Positions 14,946 to 22,680 of a stretch of DNA of 64,000 nt are shown here, in pieces. The position numbers and the translations under genes are program-made. Under the pieces are notes generated by a model, which did not search any database, was not told the DNA's origin, and saw only the letters and a program-made list of their open reading frames with translations. Every line of letters starts with the position of its first letter. Positions within the stretch are counted from its first letter, which is position 1. Location of the stretch: positions 62,001 to 126,000 of the forward strand of contig NZ_BQXN01000003.1 in the NCBI RefSeq assembly GCF_045862745.1, written 5' to 3'. Origin of the DNA: Furfurilactobacillus entadae (GTDB lineage: Bacteria; Bacillota; Bacilli; Lactobacillales; Lactobacillaceae).

Positions 14946-15650
14946 TTACTGAACTGAAAATAGTGCGGCTGCTAACAACCCACCAACCAGTGGGCCGACC
15001 ATTGGAATCCACGCATAGTGCCAGTTGGCACCACCCTTATTTGGAATTGGTAAAATGGTGTAAGCCAACCGTGGACCCCAGTCACGCGCTGGGTTAATCG
15101 CATACCCAGTGGTCGTCCCAAGGCTCATCCCGATTGCCAGAATCAAGAAACCAACAACCAATGGTTTAAGCCCCGTGGTGAAGTTCCCAAGGTTTAGCAA
15201 AATATACATAAAGACAAACGTGCCAATAATTTCGCTTAATAAATTAAACAATGGGTTATCAATGGCAGGTACCGTTGCAAAGTTACCAACTGTGTTCCCG
15301 TCCTTCGTGGTTGTGGCCTTGAAGTGTGGGTAGTAATGAATCACAACCAGTGCGGCACCTAAGAATGCACCAATGAACTGACCAAGTAAGTATGGGAGCA
15401 CTTGTGACCATGGGAAGAGACCAAACGTCGCCATCCCAATGGTTACTGCTGAGTTCAAATGTGCGTCAGAACCGACAGCGCCACCCACGTAAACACCCAT
15501 GGTAACGGCCATTCCCCACCCGAAGGCGATCAACAACCAGTTACCGTTGTTTTTTCCGTACGTTTTGTTCAGGTTCAGGCCCGCATTAACCCCGGCCCCA
15601 AGTACGATCAAAATAAACGTTCCTAATAACTCACCTAAAAAGCCACTCAT
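14946..15650 (-). CDS. glpF: Glycerol/propanediol facilitator (aquaglyceroporin)
   Basis: The 234-residue six-helix channel has the second NPA box intact (YAINPARDWGPRL), but the first reads HLNSAVTIG, NSA instead of NPA. The arginine after the second box, part of the selectivity filter, is present. It should let glycerol or 1,2-propanediol enter the cell for the diol dehydratase. It is the equivalent of PduF within the pdu operon, between pduQ and pduW. Confidence 0.9.
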   Translation of the reverse strand: MSGFLGELLGTFILIVLGAGVNAGLNLNKTYGKNNGNWLLIAFGWGMAVTMGVYVGGAVGSDAHLNSAVTIGMATFGLFPWSQVLPYLLGQFIGAFLGAALVVIHYYPHFKATTTKDGNTVGNFATVPAIDNPLFNLLSEIIGTFVFMYILLNLGNFTTGLKPLVVGFLILAIGMSLGTTTGYAINPARDWGPRLAYTILPIPNKGGANWHYAWIPMVGPLVGGLLAAALFSVQ

Positions 15651-15665
15651 TTGTCTTCACCCCAA

Positions 15666-16784
15666 TTATTCAATCACTTGCTGGTAGACTTCTGCCAGCT
15701 GTTCATCTGTTGGTACAATTGGATTCCCCGGGAACGTGCCATCTGTTTTCGCAGCGGCAACAATCGTTGCACATGCGGCTCTCGCATCCGCTGGTTTAAC
15801 CCCAAAGGCCGCCAACGTTTGTGGACACTTCATTTGCCGCATCATGGTCTGCAACTTCCGGATCAATTCACGGACAGCCATCCGGTCTGTGCTATCAGCA
15901 CTGGCCAAGCCGGCTTTACGAGCGGCCGCAGCATACTTCGCTTGAACCGTCTTATCCTGCGCATTAAATGCCACCACATGGGGAAGCATCATTGCACACG
16001 CCAAGCCATGAGGCACGTGGAATTGGGCCCCCAATTGGTGCGCAATTGAGTGCGTGATCCCAAGGCCAGCGGTGTTAAAAGCCAACCCAGCCGCTGTTGA
16101 CGCCTCATGAACCGTCCGCCGTAACGCTAGGTTTTCAGGGTCACGGTACACAGCAACCAGGTCGTGACCAATAACATCAATGGCCTTTTCAGCAAGCGCA
16201 TCCGTAAACAGGTTTGCATCCTTTGCCACCAATGATTCTAGTGAGTGGGTCATCACATCTAAGCCGGAAAAAGCGGTTACAGAACTAGGTGCACTAACAA
16301 CCAGTTCAGGGTATAACAGCGCCACATCAGGAATTAAATGATCATTGATCAGTGGGAACTTGGCGTGGTTTGCTTCATCAGAAACCACGGCCGTGTTTGT
16401 TACTTCAGAGCCCGTTCCACTTGTTGTCGGAATCGCCACAAAGCAACTCAACGTCTCACCACTCACCTTTTCACCAAAGCTCCGAATGGCTTTGGCGGTA
16501 TCAATGGCAGAACCACCACCCAACACAACGATGACCGTTGGTTTAAAGGCCAAGTATTCCTTAACCCCTGCTGTAATGCTTGTCAGCGGTGGGTTCGGTT
16601 TAACATCAGCGAACGTTTGGATGGTTGCACTACTTGGCAAGTGTCCCTGGATCATCTTCAGTGTATCACTGCCATCTAAGAATGGGTCACACACAAAGAA
16701 GACCCGTTGGTTAGTAAAAGTTTGAAGCATGTTTAAACTATCTGAACCGGCAATGATTTTTGTCGGAATGGTAAATCGAGCCAT
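15666..16784 (-). CDS. pduQ: Iron-dependent 1-propanol/1,3-propanediol dehydrogenase PduQ
   Basis: The 372-residue group III (iron-containing) alcohol dehydrogenase has the NAD-binding motif GGGSAIDTAKAI (~96-107) and TTSGTGSEVT. Metal ligands lie in SGLDVMTHSLES (Asp and His), GITHSIAHQLG and HVPHGLACAM. It reduces propionaldehyde or 3-hydroxypropionaldehyde to the alcohol, regenerating NAD+ for PduP inside the microcompartment. No N-terminal targeting helix is obvious. Pdu context supports the assignment over a general Fe-ADH. Confidence 0.9.
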   Translation of the reverse strand: MARFTIPTKIIAGSDSLNMLQTFTNQRVFFVCDPFLDGSDTLKMIQGHLPSSATIQTFADVKPNPPLTSITAGVKEYLAFKPTVIVVLGGGSAIDTAKAIRSFGEKVSGETLSCFVAIPTTSGTGSEVTNTAVVSDEANHAKFPLINDHLIPDVALLYPELVVSAPSSVTAFSGLDVMTHSLESLVAKDANLFTDALAEKAIDVIGHDLVAVYRDPENLALRRTVHEASTAAGLAFNTAGLGITHSIAHQLGAQFHVPHGLACAMMLPHVVAFNAQDKTVQAKYAAAARKAGLASADSTDRMAVRELIRKLQTMMRQMKCPQTLAAFGVKPADARAACATIVAAAKTDGTFPGNPIVPTDEQLAEVYQQVIE

Positions 16785-16802
16785 TTTGCGTCACCTCGTT
16801 TA

Positions 16803-18230
16803 TTAGTTCCAACTACGCATGGAGAACCCTTGTGGTGAGTTCAACCGACGACGCCGTGTAAATGACTTCGCCGTGGTTGTTCCTTCACCAGTTGGCGTTG
16901 CAATTGTTAATGCAGACGCACCAGTAAAGCCAACCCCTGTGCCGGCGTAAGTCGGGCCATTAACAACGAAGATTGACGTGTTCATCCGGTGTGACGCTTT
17001 GTTAATGTGGATCAAGTCACGTGAGTGGATCGACGCGGTGTGATGGAAGCCTTGTTCCACTTCAACGGCCGTCTTCAACACACTGGTGAAGTCTGGGCAG
17101 CTAACGATTGGCAAGATTGGCATCAAGTTTTCAGTTACAACTAACGGATGGTCTTTGGCAGCTTCCAGAATAATTTCCACTGGTTGACCTGTGTAGCTGA
17201 TTCCAGCTTGGTCCAAGATGAAGGTTGCATCCTTTCCGACAAACTTCCGGTCAGGTGTTCCCTTACTGGTAATGGTCATCGTGGCTAATTTTTCAATGTC
17301 ATGTGGGTCAGTTACCAAGAAGGCGCCTTCTGCTTGCATGTTGCGAATCAGTTCATCCTTAACGGACGCTTCAACAACGACTTCCTTTTCAGCAGTACAT
17401 AAGATGTCGTTATCAAATGACGCTGAATCGATAATGTTGTGGGCAGCAAGCTTAATATCGGCCGTTGCATCAACCATTGCAGGTGGATTACCGGCACCGG
17501 CACCAATGGCCTTCTTCCCACTTGTCATTGCTTGATGCACAACTGCTGGGCCCCCAGTAACAGCCAGTAAGGCAATGTCTGGGTGCTTCATCATTTGTTG
17601 AACCGCTTCGATACTTGGTTCTTCAACCCCAACGACCAAGTTTTCCCAGCCCGTTGCGTCGGCAACAAACTCGTTCAACTTTTCAATCGTCCAACGGGTA
17701 ATGTTTTTTGCACCAGGGTGAGCACCAAAGAAGACCGTGTTCCCACCGGCAATCATCATGATTGCGTTGGCGATAACCGTTTCGGATGGGTTGGTACTTG
17801 GACCAACCGCCCCGATAACACCGTATGGTGCGTATTCATACATGATCAAACCACCGTCACCGGTTTCGGCTTCTGGTTGTAAGATTTCTGGTCCTGGCGT
17901 GTTGTAGAGCGCGTTGTTTAACTTCGCAATCTTTGCACTAACCGTTCCCATCCCAGTTTCATCATGAATGGCTGTGGCCATTTGTTCGATGTAAGGACGG
18001 AACCCTTCTTTAATGGCGTCAATCACCTTTGTCCGGGTTTCGATACTTGCATCCACAAACCGGTCTTCAGCAGCCTTTGCAGCTGCTACGGCACTGTCCA
18101 CCGTTGGGAAAATCCCATGGTGGCCACCAGCCGTTGTCCCTGCTGATACTGTTGTTGTCGTTTCACCGGCAGCTTGCTGTTGAAGTTCTGCCTGAATGAT
18201 TTGTCTAATTTGCGCTTCTAAATCTGCCAT
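16803..18230 (-). CDS. pduP: CoA-acylating propionaldehyde dehydrogenase PduP
   Basis: The 475-residue aldehyde dehydrogenase converts propionaldehyde (or 3-HPA), CoA and NAD+ to acyl-CoA. The N-terminal amphipathic helix ADLEAQIRQIIQAELQQQ, followed by a flexible Thr/Gly linker, is a typical encapsulation peptide. The catalytic Cys is in NDILCTAEKEVVV; GPSTNPSET and GTGVGFTGASALTIATPTG are conserved family motifs. The C-terminus (TRRRRLNSPQGFSMR) is characteristic of PduP/EutE. It follows the HbpS-like gene after 2 bases. Confidence 0.95.
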   Translation of the reverse strand: MADLEAQIRQIIQAELQQQAAGETTTTVSAGTTAGGHHGIFPTVDSAVAAAKAAEDRFVDASIETRTKVIDAIKEGFRPYIEQMATAIHDETGMGTVSAKIAKLNNALYNTPGPEILQPEAETGDGGLIMYEYAPYGVIGAVGPSTNPSETVIANAIMMIAGGNTVFFGAHPGAKNITRWTIEKLNEFVADATGWENLVVGVEEPSIEAVQQMMKHPDIALLAVTGGPAVVHQAMTSGKKAIGAGAGNPPAMVDATADIKLAAHNIIDSASFDNDILCTAEKEVVVEASVKDELIRNMQAEGAFLVTDPHDIEKLATMTITSKGTPDRKFVGKDATFILDQAGISYTGQPVEIILEAAKDHPLVVTENLMPILPIVSCPDFTSVLKTAVEVEQGFHHTASIHSRDLIHINKASHRMNTSIFVVNGPTYAGTGVGFTGASALTIATPTGEGTTTAKSFTRRRRLNSPQGFSMRSWN

Positions 18231-18232
18231 CG

Positions 18233-18706
18233 CTACTTAATCCCTTCTAAGAACTGGTGAACACCGGCTTCACAAATTGCCTGGTCTTCTTCGACTGCAC
18301 CGCCACTGATACCAAGGGCACCAATGATTTGTTGATTAACGATCAATGGAATCCCACCGGCAAACGAAACAAGTTTGCCATCAAGCATGGTTTCCATTTC
18401 GTATAATGGTGCTCCTGGTTGAATCTGAGCACTAACTTCTTTAGTTGGTTGTTTCATTGCCAATGCAGACCACGCTTTTTTGGGTGCCAATTGGATACTA
18501 ACCAAGTTGGCATTCGTCATGTGGTATTGCATCAGTGGATTTCCGGCAGCATCCATTAAGCACATGGATACGCCAACACCCAGTTCGTTAGCCTTTGCTT
18601 CTGAAGCATCAAAAACTTTGTTAAAGTTGGCCCGGTCAAAGACTGCGGTCCCATCTTGGTTCTTAAATGCTGCTTGAACACTCGATAAAATGTTTTCAAT
18701 TGCCAT
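18233..18706 (-). CDS. HbpS/GlcG-like (DUF336) protein, equivalent to the PduO C-terminal domain
   Basis: The 157-residue protein carries a GlcG/HbpS-type domain (KANELGVGVSMCLMDAAGNP near 34-53, SFAGGIPLIV, IGALGISGGAVEEDQAIC), the family that forms the heme-binding C-terminal half of Salmonella PduO. Here it is a separate gene directly after the adenosyltransferase, in the same order as the fused domains. The N-terminal helix (MAIENILSSVQAAFKNQ) resembles an encapsulation peptide. Function is not established: possibly corrinoid or heme binding in the shell lumen. Confidence 0.8.
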   Translation of the reverse strand: MAIENILSSVQAAFKNQDGTAVFDRANFNKVFDASEAKANELGVGVSMCLMDAAGNPLMQYHMTNANLVSIQLAPKKAWSALAMKQPTKEVSAQIQPGAPLYEMETMLDGKLVSFAGGIPLIVNQQIIGALGISGGAVEEDQAICEAGVHQFLEGIK

Positions 18707-18724
18707 TATTATTAACTTCCTTAC

Positions 18725-19312
18725 TTAGTGTGTTTGGTGATCCTGAACTGCTTCTTGGTACCGCCGGACAATTTCATCACACATTTGTTCTTGATGATCA
18801 GCTTCATCCTCATCACGAGCAACGATGTACAAAAAGTCGGACAACCGGTTTGCATACCGCAGGACGACCGGACGAAACGGTCTGTCTTCATTTAACCGAA
18901 TTAACAGTCGTTCAGCCCGCCGACACACCGTTCTACATAAATGCAGATGGGCGCCGGCAACGCTTGTGCCCGGTAAAATAAACGCGTGGAGCACCGGTAA
19001 TTTTGCCGTATAATCGTCAATCACCCGTTCCAAGCGAGCTACGTCGGCGTCCTCAATGCGGTCGCTCTTTCCGTAAAAGCGGTCAGCGTCTGCCGAAGCA
19101 ATCTCACCATCTAAGATGAACATGCGTTCCTGGACCCACTTTAACAACGCCCGGTTTTCCTCACGCTGACAAAACTTTTCTGCCACACTGATTTGTGCGT
19201 TGCATTCATCAAATGTGCCATATGTTTCAACACGGTCAGAATACTTTTTGACCCGTTCAACGGTGAAGAGGGCCGTGGTCCCCTTATCACCCGTTTTGGT
19301 ATAAATTCCCAT
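18725..19312 (-). CDS. pduO: PduO-type ATP:cob(I)alamin adenosyltransferase
   Basis: The 195-residue enzyme transfers the adenosyl group of ATP to cob(I)alamin, giving the coenzyme used by PduCDE. All motifs are present: YTKTGDKGTTALF (ATP loop, N-terminus), RVETYGTFDECNAQ, FILPGTSVAGAHLHL, CRTVCRRAERLL and NRLSDFLYIVAR. I start at the ATG at 19312 behind GTGAGGATTC; the longer frame to 19441 overlaps pduN and adds unrelated residues. It lies 10 bases after pduN. Confidence 0.93.
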   Translation of the reverse strand: MGIYTKTGDKGTTALFTVERVKKYSDRVETYGTFDECNAQISVAEKFCQREENRALLKWVQERMFILDGEIASADADRFYGKSDRIEDADVARLERVIDDYTAKLPVLHAFILPGTSVAGAHLHLCRTVCRRAERLLIRLNEDRPFRPVVLRYANRLSDFLYIVARDEDEADHQEQMCDEIVRRYQEAVQDHQTH

Positions 19313-19322
19313 GGTTGAATCC

Positions 19323-19595
19323 TCACTTATCAAACCGGTCGATAATTCCAACAATAGCGGAATCCACAACGTCCCGGGGCCGTGTCCCTTCATTTTGTGT
19401 CTTCCGGGCACCTGCACCACGAACGAGTAACACCAGTTCACCGATGCCGGCCCCCACTGTATCAGCAGCGACCTCCTCGGAACGGACAGCGGCCATGTTG
19501 CTATCGATTGGTTGCACGATCATCAGCTTACGCCCGACTAACGACTCATCTTTCTGCGTCGCGACCACGCTCCCAATCACTCTTGCCATATACAT
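19323..19595 (-). CDS. pduN: PduN microcompartment vertex protein (EutN/CcmL family)
   Basis: The 90-residue protein is a BMC-pentamer subunit capping shell vertices: ARVIGSVVATQKDESLVGRKLMIVQP is the start of the family (split as VIGSVVATQKDE, then LVGRKLMIVQP), followed by DTVGAGIGELVLLVRG and DSAIVGIIDRF. Its start overlaps the end of pduM by 19 bases. Confidence 0.93.
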   Translation of the reverse strand: MYMARVIGSVVATQKDESLVGRKLMIVQPIDSNMAAVRSEEVAADTVGAGIGELVLLVRGAGARKTQNEGTRPRDVVDSAIVGIIDRFDK

Positions 19596-20086
19596 GCTTG
19601 ATCCGTCCTTTCACGTACCTCAATGTGTTGTGCTAATAGTTCGTCGTGTGCTGCCATGGTCAGCCGCTGACGGTGCTGTTTGACCAGCACAGCGTGTAAC
19701 GGCAGGCCCAACACATCACTTCTGGTTATCACCGCTGCTTCCTGGGCCGTTAAGACTTCACCCGTCGGCAATGCAATGGTGACCGGCCACGTGGTCAATA
19801 ACGGCCACGGGACAAGGTTCACATCTGCCACCGTTAACTGTAACGTCACGGCGGCATGATCACGCCATGCGGCCTGAACAAACGTTGTTAGTGGTGTCGT
19901 CGTCAACCGGTATAAATCAGCAATCGCCGTTGGGGGCACTTCGGTCACCACAACGGTTGCCGCTGTGAGAAACAGGGTCTCTTCAGCCGTGGCAACGTCA
20001 GCAAACGAAAGTGTTGTCACCGTTTGTTCGCGTTGTTGCAACCGCTCAATAACCGCCGCAATCACATCACTTACTGAATCACTCAT
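19577..20086 (-). CDS. pduM: PduM microcompartment assembly protein
   Basis: The 169-residue protein has low-complexity Thr/Val/Ala-rich sequence typical of PduM, which is required for proper shell assembly in Salmonella but has no known enzyme activity. Supporting segments are TTFVQAAWRDHAAVTLQL and LPLHAVLVKQHR. The N-terminus (SDVIAAVIERLQQ) is an amphipathic helix like the encapsulation peptides of other Pdu cargo. It overlaps eutJ by 4 bases and pduN by 19. Assignment relies on position as well as sequence. Confidence 0.75.
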   Translation of the reverse strand: MSDSVSDVIAAVIERLQQREQTVTTLSFADVATAEETLFLTAATVVVTEVPPTAIADLYRLTTTPLTTFVQAAWRDHAAVTLQLTVADVNLVPWPLLTTWPVTIALPTGEVLTAQEAAVITRSDVLGLPLHAVLVKQHRQRLTMAAHDELLAQHIEVRERTDQACIWQE

Positions 20087-20934
20087 CGCGACGCCTCCGC
20101 AGCAACTCCTAAATCGCTTAACGCGATCCCAAGCGGCGTGACGAAGTCTGGATACGCAAGTGCTAAGACCGGAACGCCTAACGTTTTGGCCATGGTGGGC
20201 GCAAACTCACGAAAGTTTGTTGCACCGCCAACCGCAATCACGGGTTCAACCAGCTGGTTACCTGCCACGTTTGCAACGATGGCAGCCATTTTTTCCACCA
20301 CCGGGCGAACGACTGCAAACACGTCGTCTTCCCGTTTCCGATCACGTTTCAGCACTTCTGCTGCCGCGTGATCCAAATGCTGACTCCCAGCGACAACCAG
20401 CGTCATGTGGTAGCCACCAGTCGGCTCATCGCCAACCCGTTTTAACGTGTCGTTCTTAAAGACACTGATTCCCGTTGTTCCACCACCAACATCGACGATC
20501 GTACCATCCGTCACGCCCAGCATTGTGGCCGCAGCGGTTGGTTCATCAACAATGTTGGTGCACGTCAGGCCACTGTCCTCGATGACGTTTGCCACGGCCT
20601 TACTATTTGACTCACTCACACCTGGTGGAATTGCCCCAGCTGCGGTGGTCAACGTTACGCCCAGAGCGGCTTCCGCCCGGGCCTTAATGGCACGAACAAT
20701 GGTGACAGCCTCACCATAGTGAACAACAACCCCATCACGAACTGCCTGATCTGGGACCGCTTCACCATAAATTGGTTCACCGTCATCATTGATTACCGCA
20801 AACACAATCGTGGCAGTCCCCAAATCGACACCAACCCGCAAATGGTCAGTCACCGTCGCTTGAGGATCAACATGTGGTGCTTGCGTCACAAGGCTGTTAA
20901 AGGCGGCTAAGCGCGCTGCTTGTTTTTCAAACAT
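20083..20934 (-). CDS. eutJ: EutJ-type Hsp70/actin-fold chaperone-like protein
   Basis: The 283-residue ASKHA-fold protein has phosphate 1 loop VGVDLGTATIVFAV (~33-46), phosphate 2 loop GTIVDVGGGTTGISV (~143-157) and adenosine motif VIAVGGATNF. It is the EutJ family, seen in ethanolamine and some Pdu microcompartment loci, proposed to act as a chaperone or reactivation factor. It lies between pduL and pduM, where it is also found in lactobacilli. It lacks the substrate-binding domain of DnaK. Confidence 0.87.
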   Translation of the reverse strand: MFEKQAARLAAFNSLVTQAPHVDPQATVTDHLRVGVDLGTATIVFAVINDDGEPIYGEAVPDQAVRDGVVVHYGEAVTIVRAIKARAEAALGVTLTTAAGAIPPGVSESNSKAVANVIEDSGLTCTNIVDEPTAAATMLGVTDGTIVDVGGGTTGISVFKNDTLKRVGDEPTGGYHMTLVVAGSQHLDHAAAEVLKRDRKREDDVFAVVRPVVEKMAAIVANVAGNQLVEPVIAVGGATNFREFAPTMAKTLGVPVLALAYPDFVTPLGIALSDLGVAAEASR

Positions 20935-20954
20935 GCCAGTCCCCTCCTAACGGT

Positions 20955-21581
20955 TTATTTGTTCGGAATAATCTTTGCAATGGTATTTTTGTTGATTCCT
21001 GCGGCGTTTGCTTCATCCGTGTCAATGTGCATTTCTAACACGAAGTCTTCACGTGGGCGGGCAATCACGTCATTAAACGTCAACCGCCGATTCCCTGTTG
21101 TCACTTCAACACTGATTTCATCACCGTAAGAAACGCCGTACTGCTTAGCGTCTTCCAGGCTCATGTGCACGTGCCGCTTCGCAGCAATGGCACCATAAAC
21201 TGGGATCCGGGCGTCCTTCGTTTCTAAAATCACTTTAGCAGCGCCGTCTAAATCACCAGACAAGTGAACGGGTAAGTCCACTCCGACTTGAATCCCGTCT
21301 GTCAATGACAATTCAACTTGAGAGTATTCACGACAAGGGCCTAAGACCCGAACGTGTTCCACCCGACCACGAGGGCCGACAACCGTAACCGTTTGCTTAG
21401 CCGCAAAGTCAGCTGGTTGCTTTAAGTCACGGAACTTTGTCATTTCTTGACCTGGAAACAGGCGGGCAAAGTCTTCCTTACTCAAGTGAACGTGATGATT
21501 AGAGACCCCAATGGGCATGCCCGGTTGGGTCTCTTCTTCAATGATTTGTTTAACTAACGCGCGTAACTTATTCTCATCCAT
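20955..21581 (-). CDS. pduL: PduL phosphotransacylase
   Basis: The 208-residue enzyme converts acyl-CoA and phosphate to acyl-phosphate and recycles CoA inside the shell. The two PduL beta-barrel domains show the metal-binding His clusters GVSNHHVHLS (residues ~22-31) and AKRHVHMSLED (~133-143), plus LGPCREYSQVELS. The N-terminal helix DENKLRALVKQIIEEE is an encapsulation peptide. It feeds PduW. Confidence 0.94.
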   Translation of the reverse strand: MDENKLRALVKQIIEEETQPGMPIGVSNHHVHLSKEDFARLFPGQEMTKFRDLKQPADFAAKQTVTVVGPRGRVEHVRVLGPCREYSQVELSLTDGIQVGVDLPVHLSGDLDGAAKVILETKDARIPVYGAIAAKRHVHMSLEDAKQYGVSYGDEISVEVTTGNRRLTFNDVIARPREDFVLEMHIDTDEANAAGINKNTIAKIIPNK

Positions 21582-21599
21582 TGTTCCACCCCGTTAGTT

Positions 21600-21875
21600 T
21601 TACTTGTTACTTGGCAAAATTGCTTCAACATCTGTATGCGGACGAGGGATAACGTATGAAGCGTACACATCGCCAACAGATTCTGCGGAAGCTGTTCCTG
21701 CATCAACGGCAGCTTTAACGGCACCAACATCACCACGAACCATAACGGTTACTAACCCTGAACCGATTTTTTCATAGCCAGTTAATTCAACATTAGCGGC
21801 CTTAACCATTGAGTCAGCGGCTTCGATTGCGGCAACTAAGCCCTTTGTTTCGATCATTCCAAGTGCGTTATTCAT
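21600..21875 (-). CDS. pduJ: PduJ BMC hexamer shell protein
   Basis: The 91-residue single BMC-domain protein (MNNALGMIETKGLVAAIEAA, then SGLVTVMVRGDVGAVKAAVD and YVIPRPH) is a major facet protein, nearly identical in plan to PduA at 28332-28613. I choose the ATG at 21875 after TTGGAGG; the upstream frame to 21905 adds ten residues without a family match. It follows pduK by 30 bases. Confidence 0.93.
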   Translation of the reverse strand: MNNALGMIETKGLVAAIEAADSMVKAANVELTGYEKIGSGLVTVMVRGDVGAVKAAVDAGTASAESVGDVYASYVIPRPHTDVEAILPSNK

Positions 21876-21905
21876 GTTTGTTTCCTCCAATTTGTTTGTT
21901 AACAA

Positions 21906-22331
21906 TTACTGTTCTGGTTTAGTACTCTTTGTGTTTCGGCGGTTCGATGCTGGGCGCCGTTTTGTCGTGCTGGCACTCGCTGGTTTTGCCGCTTGGCTTG
22001 CTGGTGTTTCAGCAACTGGTTCTGGTTCTGTCGTTAATTCTTCAGCCACTTTTTCAGCTGGCTTTTTAACGAGTTCATCTAACCCATTTGCTGGGCGGGC
22101 GATGACCTGTTTTGCAACAAAATGGTCAACTTCCTCAGCAGCCTGGCTTCCGGCAGCGATGGCAGCGTTAACCGCCCCAACATCGCCGCTGATAAACACT
22201 GTCATTTGGCCGGCACCACGGGCACGTTCAACCTTGTCAACGTGGACGTTTGCCGTTTTGACCATCACATCAGCAACCTTAACGGCTGTTGAGTAACCAC
22301 CAACTTCTAATAATCCTAATGCATCGTTCAT
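21906..22331 (-). CDS. pduK: PduK BMC shell protein with C-terminal extension
   Basis: The 141-residue protein has an N-terminal BMC domain (ALGLLEVGGYSTAVKVADVM, then GQMTVFISGDVGAVNAAI) followed by a ~55-residue linker-like tail rich in Pro, Ala, Thr and Lys (ending SNRRNTKSTKPEQ). Salmonella PduK has an Fe-S-type tail with cysteines; none is visible here. It overlaps pduH by 4 bases (ATGA). Confidence 0.9.
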   Translation of the reverse strand: MNDALGLLEVGGYSTAVKVADVMVKTANVHVDKVERARGAGQMTVFISGDVGAVNAAIAAGSQAAEEVDHFVAKQVIARPANGLDELVKKPAEKVAEELTTEPEPVAETPASQAAKPASASTTKRRPASNRRNTKSTKPEQ

Positions 22332-22678
22332 AGAATCAATCCTCCCTTCTCAAAGTCTTTAAATGGGACCCGCTTAACCAACCGAGCGGCGTTTGCGCCT
22401 AAGCGACGTAAATCCGCTGGATCAGATAATGGGACCCGCGCAAGGGGTTTATCCGCCGGCAAGCTGTTGTGATGTAAATAAGCTGCCTCATCGTCAAACC
22501 CGATCCCGACGTTTAGTTGCGCCATTTGTGCCGCTTCAAACGCCCGTCCAATTGCCGTTTGTGCCGTTGTTTCAGTGGTCCATCGAAACGGAATTTCTTC
22601 CTCTTCGATGCCGTAAAGCAACGGTAAAATGGCAGCTTGCTCTTGACCCGCAATTAAGATGGTTGGTTCAGTTGCCAT
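22328..22678 (-). CDS. pduH: PduH diol dehydratase reactivase small subunit
   Basis: This 116-residue protein pairs with PduG to release damaged cobalamin from the dehydratase. The family start (PTILIAGQEQAAILPLLYGI) and EEEIPFRW are recognisable, as is GIGFDDEAAYLHH. It lies between pduG (2-base gap) and pduK (4-base overlap). Confidence 0.92.
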   Translation of the reverse strand: MATEPTILIAGQEQAAILPLLYGIEEEEIPFRWTTETTAQTAIGRAFEAAQMAQLNVGIGFDDEAAYLHHNSLPADKPLARVPLSDPADLRRLGANAARLVKRVPFKDFEKGGLIL

Positions 22679-22680
22679 AA

